A stretch of DNA of 64,000 bases, taken from contig OX044356.1 of the NCBI GenBank assembly GCA_943846715.1, positions 930,001 to 994,000 of the forward strand, given 5' to 3'. This document shows, piece after piece, positions 1 to 9,803 of this stretch. Under the pieces are notes generated by a model. That model did not search any database. It had not been told where the DNA came from and saw only the letters and a program-made list of their open reading frames with translations. Each line of letters opens with the position of its first letter. Positions within the stretch are counted from its first letter, which is position 1. The stretch comes from TMED14 sp002378565 (GTDB lineage Bacteria > Bacteroidota > Bacteroidia > Flavobacteriales > Schleiferiaceae). The position numbers and the translations under genes are program-made.

Positions 1-1738
1 TGGTTCCAAGGGCATTGCTCCATGAGATAGAAACAGAGGTTGAGCTCACGCTATCAACAGTCACTGCTGGCGTTGGACAGGTCACCACATTGACAGAGAT
101 GTCATCGATGCCCATGTCGGAATAAAAGCTAGATCCCTTGCGGTGGCGGATGCGCACATCCAAGGTGTCGCCCGTTGCAGCAGGGTATGCTGTAAAGGTC
201 TCCCATGGATCTGTACTGGAGGTTTGACTTTGCGCCACTCCACCCATCATCTGCCAGGTGATGCCCATGTCATTGGAGTACTCTACAAAGGTGGAGTCCA
301 TAGTCTGGCCATAGGTATGGTAAGCGAAGCTCACCTCAAAGGCTCCTGCCACAGTCTTGTAGAATTGTGGTAAACGAATCTCTGCAATGTTGCCTGCAAT
401 GCCATAACTGCCCTCTGTGTAGAGGTAGTTGGATCCAGTTGCGGCGCCACTAGGTCCTGTAGAGGACGATGGTGTGGAACCGGTTCTGACAAGCCATGCA
501 AACTGGGTGTACTGATCCGGTGTCCTGCTCCAACAAGAGCTGAACACATCCGCGTTGTAAGTGAAACCAGTATTAGCAACCCATGGGCTGTTCTCAAAAC
601 CTTCCGTGTAAGGGACAAGCTGTGCGTTGCAAGAAGTAGTCGCCGTGGCTGGACCTCCACCTGTTGGTGAAGAGACAGTGCCACATGTGCCGTAGACATA
701 GAAATCGTAGCATGTCTGTGATGACAGGCCAGTGACCAATATGGTGTCATTGGTTCCTGTGGTCGAAGCACCCGTTCCTGGAGTGTAGCCACATGGGCCC
801 CATTCAACTGTGAAGGATGTATTTCCTGTGGATGGCGCAAAGGCGACCATCGCTGTGCTAGATGTCACGGCAAACACGCTCACTCCTGTTGGTGGTGGGC
901 ATGCAGGCTGCGCCTCAATCACCAAGTTGTCCAAGAACAAGTCCGGACCCCAATCAGACCAAGCGTAGAACTCCACAATGACAGAGTCACCAGTGAAGCT
1001 TGTTGGAATCATCACTATTCCTTGGTCAAGGGTGGCAGAAGGCGCACCAACACCAACTGCACCCGTGGTGGCAAAGTTGCCATTGGCAGCGTTGTGTGTA
1101 TGGAGTGTAGTCCAGGTCGTTGAGTTCACGTCACGGATACGTATTGACAAAGAGTCATAAGGGTAGTTCGTCGCATACTGACCTGAGTGGGAATAGGCAT
1201 ACTTGATCTGTGCATTGGCAGTCAAAGCAATGATGGGAGACTGTAAGGAGTAGCTTGCATCGTTCACAGACCAGAAATTGGCTTCTGCCATGGTAGGGGC
1301 AGCGGCGGTGTAGGGCAGCCACGGGCTGCTACCTTCATCCACAGACCAACAAGTTGGAATCCAAGTTGAGAACCCTTCTGTCACAGGAAGTGACTGAACC
1401 AAACAAGGTGTGGTAAAAGTGTAGGGACCGCTCCAGTTGGAGTAGCCCTGACCTGCTGAAGAGCAGTTGCTACGTACGTAAATGTCATAAATTGTAGCTG
1501 CAGATGTCGAAATTGTAGCTGCGTTGGTGGCCACTGTAGTGGATGTACCTGTGCCCTGCGTGAAGCCTGTAGGGCCCCATTCAAGATCGTATTGTGAAGA
1601 ATTACCCATCCATGTCATGGAGGTGTTGGATGGTGTGGTGACACCAATGGTCAGTCCACTGGGTGTGGCGCACAAAGGCGGAACAAACTCATCCGCACCA
1701 ATATCTGGGGTGGTGCTTGAACGTGTGTCACCGTCAAT
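1..1738. repeat. Long direct repeat, left copy (matches 6338..8075)
   Basis: Read side by side, this stretch matches 6338..8075 at a constant offset of 6337 with no difference that I could find. Overlapping open frames in other phases also translate identically in both copies. The first mismatches are at 1739 onward (G/A and nearby third-position changes). It covers the FN3/MAM-like modules of the two tandem surface protein genes. The left limit is the window edge, so the true repeat may be longer. Confidence 0.9.
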
Positions 1739-3121
1739 GTCGGATGTGATGTATGACACAACACTTGCATTGCCGTCAGCAAGCAAGCCCTCAACGTGAA
1801 GGTCGGAGGCTCCCAAGAATATGGGGTCTGATGCGTAGGAAGTGGTGTCACCAGAGGCTGCCTGGTAAGCTGCAAATGAGCTAAGGGCTGCGGTGCCATA
1901 ATAGAAACCCTGGTTGCCAGCTGCTGGCGTGTAGTAAATATTGTTACCCAACGTCAAATAGCTGGTGGTAAACGCTGAGCTGACATAGAAATAAGCTGGA
2001 TACCCTGCTACATCATTGACGAAAATATTGTTCTTAATAGTCGCTGAAGGCGTAGGGTACGATGTCGATGTGGTCGCTGAGGTGTAAATGCCTCGGTTGA
2101 AGTTGGATGTACCATTGTTACGGGTTGTGTTGTTGTATATCTCAACATTTACAGGGTGGTAGACGTACGCACCATACGATGAAGATGTGGTTCCGCCATT
2201 GAAATGAACCATGTTGTTGTAAACCTTCGTAGGTGCAGTGCTTGAACCACCTGTATAGTAGAGATACAAGCCATAGCCTCTACCGCCGGTGAGGTGGTTG
2301 TCATGAATCAGCCATGTGCCAGGCGCGACGGTCGAGTTGGCAATGATATTGCGCGTTCGGATAGCGTAGAAGTATGACGTGCTGGTGGGATCCTGTGTCA
2401 GGGTATTGCCTACAATCTCTCCTGAGTTAACATAGTATGTATACACACCATAGCTCTTGAAACCTGTTGCCGTGTTGTTGTTGAATTTGAAATCCTCAGC
2501 CATATTTGATGAAGAACCGTAGAAGTAGGTCAAGTAAGAACCACCCGTGAAAGTATTGTCAGTGATGTGCAAGGTGTCAACATTCGCTCCAGAGCCATAC
2601 AGCACCGCGTAATTTGACGACGTCGATGTACCAACACCGTCAATCGTGTTGTTGGATAGGGTGATATTTGAACTCGATGAACCGTAGAATGAAAGCACCC
2701 GGCCATAGCTCGTGCCAGAAGACGTTATGTTTAATCCATCCAAGGTCACATGCGTCGCACCATTGAACTGAACCGTGTAGTTACTCGTCGTCGATGATGA
2801 CGTCGGCGCAAAAGTGATCACAGGTGACGATGTGTTCGTCGGATCACTCTGGAAGGTCACTCCGTTGGCATTGGATGTGCCAATAATAGCAGAGAAAGTT
2901 AACTGCTCGGTGTAGGTGCCTTGCTTGATGTTGAAAACCGTCGCGCCGTTCACGCCACTGGTGGTCAATGCTGAAATCGCTGAAGTAATCGTCGTGTAGT
3001 TGGATGTGCCACTGCCGGAAGGGTCAATGGTGTAGGTGCCACTTAGCTGGGCATAGGCTGTACCAAAACCCAACAGCAAGAAACTGGCAGTTAAGGAAAT
3101 AGCGCGTAAACGTTGAAACAT
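1..3121 (-). CDS. Giant T9SS-type surface protein, copy A (3' end off the window)
   Basis: The frame is open from the ATG at 3121 down to base 1, about 1040 codons, with no stop seen when read codon by codon through the diverged middle part. The N-terminus has a signal peptide (hydrophobic stretch ending TTYAQ-like, cleavage near residue 24). It is followed by a parallel beta-helix region rich in N/G/Y/S/T repeats ending in an IGADEF motif, a fibronectin type III domain, a jelly-roll/MAM-like domain, and further FN3 and MAM-like modules. It is a paralogue of the downstream-coordinate gene at 3261..9464 and two codons shorter over the shared part. By analogy it is probably exported by Sec and T9SS and carries a C-terminal sorting domain outside the window. 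The function is likely adhesion or surface structure, but the ligand cannot be told. Confidence 0.85.
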   Translation of the reverse strand, partial: MFQRLRAISLTASFLLLGFGTAYAQLSGTYTIDPSGSGTSNYTTITSAISALTTSGVNGATVFNIKQGTYTEQLTFSAIIGTSNANGVTFQSDPTNTSSPVITFAPTSSSTTSNYTVQFNGATHVTLDGLNITSSGTSYGRVLSFYGSSSSNITLSNNTIDGVGTSTSSNYAVLYGSGANVDTLHITDNTFTGGSYLTYFYGSSSNMAEDFKFNNNTATGFKSYGVYTYYVNSGEIVGNTLTQDPTSTSYFYAIRTRNIIANSTVAPGTWLIHDNHLTGGRGYGLYLYYTGGSSTAPTKVYNNMVHFNGGTTSSSYGAYVYHPVNVEIYNNTTRNNGTSNFNRGIYTSATTSTSYPTPSATIKNNIFVNDVAGYPAYFYVSSAFTTSYLTLGNNIYYTPAAGNQGFYYGTAALSSFAAYQAASGDTTSYASDPIFLGASDLHVEGLLADGNASVVSYITSDIDGDTRSSTTPDIGADEFVPPLCATPSGLTIGVTTPSNTSMTWMGNSSQYDLEWGPTGFTQGTGTSTTVATNAATISTSAATIYDIYVRSNCSSAGQGYSNWSGPYTFTTPCLVQSLPVTEGFSTWIPTCWSVDEGSSPWLPYTAAAPTMAEANFWSVNDASYSLQSPIIALTANAQIKYAYSHSGQYATNYPYDSLSIRIRDVNSTTWTTLHTHNAANGNFATTGAVGVGAPSATLDQGIVMIPTSFTGDSVIVEFYAWSDWGPDLFLDNLVIEAQPACPPPTGVSVFAVTSSTAMVAFAPSTGNTSFTVEWGPCGYTPGTGASTTGTNDTILVTGLSSQTCYDFYVYGTCGTVSSPTGGGPATATTSCNAQLVPYTEGFENSPWVANTGFTYNADVFSSCWSRTPDQYTQFAWLVRTGSTPSSSTGPSGAATGSNYLYTEGSYGIAGNIAEIRLPQFYKTVAGAFEVSFAYHTYGQTMDSTFVEYSNDMGITWQMMGGVAQSQTSSTDPWETFTAYPAATGDTLDVRIRHRKGSSFYSDMGIDDISVNVVTCPTPAVTVDSVSSTSVSISWSNALGT

Positions 3122-3166
3122 AATATAAAGCTTAGGTGATTTTATAAGTGCTAAATGTCGTCAAAA
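2795..3166. repeat. Direct repeat of gene start and leader (matches 9138..9509)
   Basis: This block matches 9138..9509 at offset 6343 with about two mismatches. It contains the signal peptide and first beta-helix coils plus 45 bp upstream of the ATG. Between this block and 1..1738 the two genes are a mosaic of similar and clearly diverged patches, including a 6-nt length difference. Confidence 0.88.
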
Positions 3167-3210
3167 TACCTCTAACAGCAAGCGTTTACAAGTAAAATGT
3201 TCATAACATG

Positions 3211-3242
3211 AAGAAGCCCCCGGCGCAAACCGGGGGCTTCTT
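3211..3242 (-). terminator. Strong hairpin terminator after copy B
   Basis: A perfect 13-bp GC-rich inverted repeat (AAGAAGCCCCCGG ... CCGGGGGCTTCTT) with a 6-nt loop lies 19 bp beyond the stop of the 2067-aa gene. It should separate transcription of that gene from copy A, which starts about 90 bp further on. No long T-run follows on the minus strand, so termination efficiency is uncertain. Confidence 0.7.
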
Positions 3243-3260
3243 GAATTAAAAAACTAAAGC

Positions 3261-6200
3261 TTACTGAAGCACAACACGAAGGTTGTTCTCTCCAGCTTCT
3301 CCAGCCAGACGGATGGTGTAAACACCCTTCGCTAGATCTCTCAAGTCCATCGGTATGGATACAAGTCCAGATTGCTTGGCAACCGTTTCTTGAACAAGTA
3401 CCTGACCCACGCCATTGACAACCTGAAGCAAGCCCTCGAAGTCATTCATGCCATCGATGGTAATCATCAACTGGCCATTGGATGGGTTCGGGTAAGCTTG
3501 AATCAATTGACCCAAGACATTCTCATCCAGACCAACATGGCTGGTTACCTGGAAGGAAACGCTGTCACTTGAACCACATACCGTGTCCATCACAACCAAG
3601 CTGACGGTGTAAACACCTGCAGTTGGATAACTGTGCTGAACCATCAAGCCTGAGCCAACATTGCCATCGCCATAGGTCCAGTCATAGGTCTGACCGTATG
3701 AACCAGTGGCATCAAAGTCATAGGTACCCGAAGCAGGAACTGTCTCAGTACCTGAACCAACTGCCAATGCCGTGTCAGAATTTACTGCAAACTCAACTTC
3801 AGCTCTGATGTTAGAGCAGCCAGCTGCACCATAGTGGACCGTTCCATTCCAATTACGAGGTTGGAACGTTGGATTAGGATAAGGACCACCTTTTCCTTCA
3901 GTAACAATCATGTCATTGTTGTTAAACCACGTCGATGAACCCGGCGTTCCAGTACCGTTGGTGTACTGAACAGTTCCCGTTGTGATTCCCACATAGAAAC
4001 CGTACGTAGCACCTGCAGGTATTGTCACTGACACTGGGCAATACCCTGTAGCAGCACCCGAAGTGAGATTGGTAACTGCAGTACCAGCTGGAGACCATGA
4101 GGCTGCAGACTGTGTTGTGTAATCACCCGGTGTGCTATAAACCTGAACCGTAACACCCGTTATGCTTGTTCCGCCAGAGCCCGGTCCCTGAGAGAATCCA
4201 GTGATACTCAAGGGAGCTCCTGAAGTGTTGATGATGTTGAACATGTTACCCGATTGGCCATTACCGCCAGGGATAGGTCCTGCCAAAGAATCAGCTGTAT
4301 TCAAATAACCAACCCAATAGCTAGACTGACCAGAAGTTGCCACCGTATGGTAGTCACCCATGGTAAGAACAGAACTGCTGGTATCGCTAGCATACCAACC
4401 ATAAGTTGTTCCAGGTACATTGACTGCCATAAGTGTTATAGAGTCTTGACCAACACAAACTGTATCAACTAAACCAGTGACAACAGGTTCATACGGCAAG
4501 AATGAACTTCCTGTCTTTGCGATAGTGTCATTGTTGCCACGTCCATCATTCACTAACTGTGTATAAGAGATGAAGTCATAAACCCCACCACTGTACGTGT
4601 TGATTGATCCCATGTAAAGCGTGTCATAGGCGAATGGAGCCAATGAACCTGTGTATGTTGCGTTCATGGTCGTGACTATTCCAGCAGGATCAGTCACCTT
4701 CACTTCTATTGGCAGCGTTGTGATTGCACTGATGCCAAAGTTCTGGAAGACCGAATAAATCATAGTCGTTGAGTCACCACAACCACCTGAAGCACCTAAC
4801 AGTTTGTCATTCAATGCATCAATTGTTATAGGGCTGTATTCATCTGCACCCATATCCGGAGTGGTCGCTGAACGCGAATCGCCATCGATATCAACCGTTA
4901 CACTAGCTATCGGAGTGCCTATGTTATTTGCTCCCGTGATCAAGTGCAGATCATCTGAAGACATGAACGTAACAGGGCCGTCATCTGAGTTGGCGTTGTA
5001 AGCAGTATTTGCAGTTTGCCATGCGGCGAGTGTTGCGTAATTGGTTGTTCCCCATCGCGCAAGGTTAGCCCCACCTGTGTTGTACAGGTTGTAGTCCCAT
5101 CCAATAATGCTATCTGGAATATTCGGCACATAGACCGCGTAGTTGGATCCACCCACAAAGATGTTGTTTTGAACATTCCACATCTTGGACTTGAGGGTCG
5201 TTGACGTGGTTGAGTACAAGTATGCACCGTAGGTAGAACCTTTGAAGGTGTTGTTGTAGAAGTCCACGAAACGTGGTGTGTACGCGTACATACCGTATGC
5301 ACCACCTGATGCAGCCATATTGTTAACCACGCGACTCTGTGTCGATAGGCCATTAGCCTGGTAGTTGGCGTAGTACAGGTACAAGGCATAGGTCTTGGCG
5401 ACCAAGTTGTTCTCTTCAATATTGAAATCAAAGCAATAGCCCGCGTAGATACCATAGCTACCAGATGCTCTGGCATCCGTGAAGCTGTTGCCAATAATGT
5501 CCACATCTTCCACATAGTAGCATCTGATACCGTAGAAATACTGCAATGTCAAGTCGTTGTTCAGGATGTTAATGTCACTGATGCGCGAGGAAAATGATGA
5601 GCCACTCATCACAATACCATAGTAACCACCTTTGATCTCATTGCCTGAGATGGTGATGTGGTTGGCATTGTTGCCATAGGCCGTTCCAGAGGTCATCGAC
5701 GAAGTTGCTGTAATAGCCGTCACGGAGGATGTCGTACCCACCGTATCAGCCACAACCAAGTTATCCTCGATGTTGATGTACTGCGCATTGTTTGTCAGGC
5801 GGATTGCTGTGAATCCGTTGCCGTCAATGATCATGTCCTTCAGTGTCACGTACTTGGTGCCATTAAGCAAGACTGCTTCATTCATACCTAGGGCAGCCAT
5901 GACCTTGGATCCGGTCTGACCTTGGAAGGTGACCGTGTTGGTAGATGATGCACCAATGACGCTAGTCAATGAAATACCTGTTACCCAAGTCTGATTGGCA
6001 GCCAATGTGAAGGTCACAGGGCCAGAGACACCACAACCAGATAGGAACTGCACAGCAGAATCCAAGGTGGTGAAGTTGTTGGCTCCTGTACCAGCGGTGT
6101 CAATCGTGTAGGCGCCACTAAGGGTGCTCACACACTCGGTCTTGGCCGTGGCAGGTCCTGCCAGTCCAGAGAAGTCCGTCGCCCCACATGAGTCCGTGAC

Positions 6201-9200
6201 GTAGAAGTCATAGAAGGTGTTAGGGTTAAGTCCTGTAATCGTGTAGGGGCTTGTCACACCATAGATGTTAATGCCTGAGGCCGTTGTTCCTTGGTAGAAA
6301 CCTTGTGGTCCCCACATGATATTGGACCCAAGCGGGTTGGTTCCAAGGGCATTGCTCCATGAGATAGAAACAGAGGTTGAGCTCACGCTATCAACAGTCA
6401 CTGCTGGCGTTGGACAGGTCACCACATTGACAGAGATGTCATCGATGCCCATGTCGGAATAAAAGCTAGATCCCTTGCGGTGGCGGATGCGCACATCCAA
6501 GGTGTCGCCCGTTGCAGCAGGGTATGCTGTAAAGGTCTCCCATGGATCTGTACTGGAGGTTTGACTTTGCGCCACTCCACCCATCATCTGCCAGGTGATG
6601 CCCATGTCATTGGAGTACTCTACAAAGGTGGAGTCCATAGTCTGGCCATAGGTATGGTAAGCGAAGCTCACCTCAAAGGCTCCTGCCACAGTCTTGTAGA
6701 ATTGTGGTAAACGAATCTCTGCAATGTTGCCTGCAATGCCATAACTGCCCTCTGTGTAGAGGTAGTTGGATCCAGTTGCGGCGCCACTAGGTCCTGTAGA
6801 GGACGATGGTGTGGAACCGGTTCTGACAAGCCATGCAAACTGGGTGTACTGATCCGGTGTCCTGCTCCAACAAGAGCTGAACACATCCGCGTTGTAAGTG
6901 AAACCAGTATTAGCAACCCATGGGCTGTTCTCAAAACCTTCCGTGTAAGGGACAAGCTGTGCGTTGCAAGAAGTAGTCGCCGTGGCTGGACCTCCACCTG
7001 TTGGTGAAGAGACAGTGCCACATGTGCCGTAGACATAGAAATCGTAGCATGTCTGTGATGACAGGCCAGTGACCAATATGGTGTCATTGGTTCCTGTGGT
7101 CGAAGCACCCGTTCCTGGAGTGTAGCCACATGGGCCCCATTCAACTGTGAAGGATGTATTTCCTGTGGATGGCGCAAAGGCGACCATCGCTGTGCTAGAT
7201 GTCACGGCAAACACGCTCACTCCTGTTGGTGGTGGGCATGCAGGCTGCGCCTCAATCACCAAGTTGTCCAAGAACAAGTCCGGACCCCAATCAGACCAAG
7301 CGTAGAACTCCACAATGACAGAGTCACCAGTGAAGCTTGTTGGAATCATCACTATTCCTTGGTCAAGGGTGGCAGAAGGCGCACCAACACCAACTGCACC
7401 CGTGGTGGCAAAGTTGCCATTGGCAGCGTTGTGTGTATGGAGTGTAGTCCAGGTCGTTGAGTTCACGTCACGGATACGTATTGACAAAGAGTCATAAGGG
7501 TAGTTCGTCGCATACTGACCTGAGTGGGAATAGGCATACTTGATCTGTGCATTGGCAGTCAAAGCAATGATGGGAGACTGTAAGGAGTAGCTTGCATCGT
7601 TCACAGACCAGAAATTGGCTTCTGCCATGGTAGGGGCAGCGGCGGTGTAGGGCAGCCACGGGCTGCTACCTTCATCCACAGACCAACAAGTTGGAATCCA
7701 AGTTGAGAACCCTTCTGTCACAGGAAGTGACTGAACCAAACAAGGTGTGGTAAAAGTGTAGGGACCGCTCCAGTTGGAGTAGCCCTGACCTGCTGAAGAG
7801 CAGTTGCTACGTACGTAAATGTCATAAATTGTAGCTGCAGATGTCGAAATTGTAGCTGCGTTGGTGGCCACTGTAGTGGATGTACCTGTGCCCTGCGTGA
7901 AGCCTGTAGGGCCCCATTCAAGATCGTATTGTGAAGAATTACCCATCCATGTCATGGAGGTGTTGGATGGTGTGGTGACACCAATGGTCAGTCCACTGGG
8001 TGTGGCGCACAAAGGCGGAACAAACTCATCCGCACCAATATCTGGGGTGGTGCTTGAACGTGTGTCACCGTCAATATCAGATGTGATGTATGACACAACA
8101 CTTGCATTGCCGTCAGCAGCCAAACCCTCAACGTGGAGGTCATTAAATCCCACGAATATGGGGTCTGATGCGTAGGAAGTGGTGTCACCAGAGGCTGCCT
8201 GGTAAGCTGCAAATGAGCTATGGATTGCGGTGCCATAATAGAAACCCTGGTTGCCAGCTGCTGGCGTGTAGTAAATATTGTTACCCAACGTCAAATAGCT
8301 GGTGGTAAACGCTGAGCTGACATAGAAATAAGCTGGATACCCTGCTACATCATTGACGAAAATATTGTTCTTAATAGTCGCTGAAGGCGTAGGGTACGAT
8401 GTCGATGTGGTCGCTGAGGTGTAAATGCCTCGGTTGAAGTTAGATGTCGTCTTAGATCGAGTGGTGTTGTTGTAGATCTCTACATCAACAGGGTGGTATG
8501 CATAAATACCATAGCAGGAAGATGCGGATGTAGCATCCTTTAAGAATACCATGTTGTTATACACCTTCGTAGGTGCAGTGCTTGAACCACCTGTATAGTA
8601 GAGATACAAGCCATAGCCTCTACCACCGGTGAGGTGGTTGTCATGAATCAGCCATGTGCCTGGGGCTGTTGAAGAATTGGCCAAGATGTTGCGTACGTAA
8701 ACACCATAGAAGAAAGATGTGGTAAGATCATCCTGCGTCAAAGTGTTGCCACTAATCTCACCAGAGTTAACATAGTAAACGCGTACACCATAGCTCTTGA
8801 ATCCAGTAGCTGTGTTATTTTTGAACTTAAAGTCCTCAGACATGTTCGTGCTTGAGCCTTGGAGATACGTTAGGTAAGATCCACCCACAAAGGTGTTGTT
8901 CTCAATATGCAAGGAGTCGAAGACAGCATTGGAGGCATACATCACCGCAAGAAATGATGAAGTGGATGTGCTCGAACTGCCATTGATTGTGTTATTGGCA
9001 ATGGTGATATTCGAAGTCGAAGTGCCCGAGAGAGCAAACACCCGACCATAAGTCGTGCCTGATGTCTCAATGGTTAAGCCATCAAGGGTCACATGCGTTG
9101 CACCACTAAACATAACTGTGTAGTTGGATGTGATAGCTGATGACGTCGGCGCAAAAGTGATCACAGGTGACGATGTGTTCGTCGGATCACTCTGGAAGGT

Positions 9201-9464
9201 CACTCCGTTGGCATTGGATGTGCCAGTAATAGCAGAGAAAGTTAACTGCTCGGTGTAGGTGCCTTGCTTGATGTTGAAAACCGTCGCGCCGTTCACGCCA
9301 CTGGTGGTCAATGCTGAAATCGCTGAAGTAATCGTCGTGTAGTTGGATGTGCCACTGCCGGAAGGGTCAATGGTGTAGGTGCCACTTAGCTGGGCATAGG
9401 TTGTACCAAAACCCAACAGCAAGAAACTGGCAGTTAAGGAAATAGCGCGTAAACGTTGAAACAT
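3261..9464 (-). CDS. Giant T9SS-sorted surface protein, copy B (2067 aa)
   Basis: Modular secreted protein. In order: signal peptide (residues 1-24); beta-helix repeat region (about 30-480) ending DIDGDTRSS...PDIGADEF; FN3 domain; jelly-roll/MAM-like domain (about 575-745); FN3; second MAM-like domain (about 840-1010); FN3; a second beta-helix region (about 1115-1490) ending DIDGDSRSA...PDMGADEY; a CARDB-like segment; a PKD domain (about 1860-1935, with YDWTYGDG and HSYPTAGVYTVSL); and a C-terminal type A sorting domain (AYPNPSNGQ ... KGVYTIRL) that directs T9SS export and surface anchoring. The family is usually adhesive or structural; no catalytic residues were recognised. It lies directly upstream (minus strand) of its paralogue and is followed by a hairpin terminator. 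Confidence 0.92.
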   Translation of the reverse strand: MFQRLRAISLTASFLLLGFGTTYAQLSGTYTIDPSGSGTSNYTTITSAISALTTSGVNGATVFNIKQGTYTEQLTFSAITGTSNANGVTFQSDPTNTSSPVITFAPTSSAITSNYTVMFSGATHVTLDGLTIETSGTTYGRVFALSGTSTSNITIANNTINGSSSTSTSSFLAVMYASNAVFDSLHIENNTFVGGSYLTYLQGSSTNMSEDFKFKNNTATGFKSYGVRVYYVNSGEISGNTLTQDDLTTSFFYGVYVRNILANSSTAPGTWLIHDNHLTGGRGYGLYLYYTGGSSTAPTKVYNNMVFLKDATSASSCYGIYAYHPVDVEIYNNTTRSKTTSNFNRGIYTSATTSTSYPTPSATIKNNIFVNDVAGYPAYFYVSSAFTTSYLTLGNNIYYTPAAGNQGFYYGTAIHSSFAAYQAASGDTTSYASDPIFVGFNDLHVEGLAADGNASVVSYITSDIDGDTRSSTTPDIGADEFVPPLCATPSGLTIGVTTPSNTSMTWMGNSSQYDLEWGPTGFTQGTGTSTTVATNAATISTSAATIYDIYVRSNCSSAGQGYSNWSGPYTFTTPCLVQSLPVTEGFSTWIPTCWSVDEGSSPWLPYTAAAPTMAEANFWSVNDASYSLQSPIIALTANAQIKYAYSHSGQYATNYPYDSLSIRIRDVNSTTWTTLHTHNAANGNFATTGAVGVGAPSATLDQGIVMIPTSFTGDSVIVEFYAWSDWGPDLFLDNLVIEAQPACPPPTGVSVFAVTSSTAMVAFAPSTGNTSFTVEWGPCGYTPGTGASTTGTNDTILVTGLSSQTCYDFYVYGTCGTVSSPTGGGPATATTSCNAQLVPYTEGFENSPWVANTGFTYNADVFSSCWSRTPDQYTQFAWLVRTGSTPSSSTGPSGAATGSNYLYTEGSYGIAGNIAEIRLPQFYKTVAGAFEVSFAYHTYGQTMDSTFVEYSNDMGITWQMMGGVAQSQTSSTDPWETFTAYPAATGDTLDVRIRHRKGSSFYSDMGIDDISVNVVTCPTPAVTVDSVSSTSVSISWSNALGTNPLGSNIMWGPQGFYQGTTASGINIYGVTSPYTITGLNPNTFYDFYVTDSCGATDFSGLAGPATAKTECVSTLSGAYTIDTAGTGANNFTTLDSAVQFLSGCGVSGPVTFTLAANQTWVTGISLTSVIGASSTNTVTFQGQTGSKVMAALGMNEAVLLNGTKYVTLKDMIIDGNGFTAIRLTNNAQYINIEDNLVVADTVGTTSSVTAITATSSMTSGTAYGNNANHITISGNEIKGGYYGIVMSGSSFSSRISDINILNNDLTLQYFYGIRCYYVEDVDIIGNSFTDARASGSYGIYAGYCFDFNIEENNLVAKTYALYLYYANYQANGLSTQSRVVNNMAASGGAYGMYAYTPRFVDFYNNTFKGSTYGAYLYSTTSTTLKSKMWNVQNNIFVGGSNYAVYVPNIPDSIIGWDYNLYNTGGANLARWGTTNYATLAAWQTANTAYNANSDDGPVTFMSSDDLHLITGANNIGTPIASVTVDIDGDSRSATTPDMGADEYSPITIDALNDKLLGASGGCGDSTTMIYSVFQNFGISAITTLPIEVKVTDPAGIVTTMNATYTGSLAPFAYDTLYMGSINTYSGGVYDFISYTQLVNDGRGNNDTIAKTGSSFLPYEPVVTGLVDTVCVGQDSITLMAVNVPGTTYGWYASDTSSSVLTMGDYHTVATSGQSSYWVGYLNTADSLAGPIPGGNGQSGNMFNIINTSGAPLSITGFSQGPGSGGTSITGVTVQVYSTPGDYTTQSAASWSPAGTAVTNLTSGAATGYCPVSVTIPAGATYGFYVGITTGTVQYTNGTGTPGSSTWFNNNDMIVTEGKGGPYPNPTFQPRNWNGTVHYGAAGCSNIRAEVEFAVNSDTALAVGSGTETVPASGTYDFDATGSYGQTYDWTYGDGNVGSGLMVQHSYPTAGVYTVSLVVMDTVCGSSDSVSFQVTSHVGLDENVLGQLIQAYPNPSNGQLMITIDGMNDFEGLLQVVNGVGQVLVQETVAKQSGLVSIPMDLRDLAKGVYTIRLAGEAGENNLRVVLQ
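6338..8075. repeat. Long direct repeat, right copy (matches 1..1738)
   Basis: Right-hand member of the 1.74-kb identical block within the tandem surface protein genes. It covers FN3 and MAM-like modules, roughly residues 464-1042 of the 2067-aa protein. Confidence 0.9.
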
Positions 9465-9509
9465 AATATAAAGCTTAGGTGATTTTATAAGTGCTAAATG
9501 TCGTCAAAA
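9138..9509. repeat. Direct repeat of gene start and leader (matches 2795..3166)
   Basis: Right-hand member of the near-identical block that contains the signal peptide coding region and 45 bp of leader of the tandem surface protein genes. Confidence 0.88.
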
Positions 9510-9600
9510 AACTTAAACGAACAAAACGTTTCACCAATAAATTGGGATGAAAAGCCCAATTTAGACAGTCATCCCTTGTGGATTATTTCATTCAAATGAA

Positions 9601-9632
9601 TTCGTTACATGGAGAATAATCACCTACTTTTG
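9601..9632 (+). promoter_or_regulatory. Bacteroidota-type promoter for tRNA-Pro
   Basis: TACTTTTG (9625-9632) matches the -7 consensus TAnnTTTG, with TTCG 20 bp upstream in the -33 position. Transcription would begin near 9639, about 15 nt before the tRNA. Confidence 0.55.
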
Positions 9633-9653
9633 CAGCCGCGAAATTCAATCGCA

Positions 9654-9729
<76 letters not shown>

Positions 9730-9732
9730 ACA

Positions 9733-9763
9733 AAAGACCTTGAGGCATTGCTTCAGGGTCTTT
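9733..9763 (+). terminator. Terminator of tRNA-Pro
   Basis: AAAGACC...GGTCTTT stem, extended by TGA/TCA past one wobble position, followed by CTGTTTT. It lies 4 bp after the tRNA. Confidence 0.7.
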
Positions 9764-9803
9764 CTGTTTTAATAGAAACGCCTTTTCTACTATCTTTGAT
9801 CCC

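Noticed and set aside
331..840. Open frames such as 331..840, 6668..7177, 4940..5515 and similar on either strand
   Set aside because: They lie in other phases of the long surface protein genes, have Ser/Thr/His-rich composition with no family resemblance, and are explained by low stop density in the repeat coding sequence.
1..9464. Repeats resembling a CRISPR array or microsatellite within the surface protein genes
   Set aside because: The repetition comes from beta-helix and FN3 modules and from the tandem gene copies; there are no short identical repeats with regular unique spacers.
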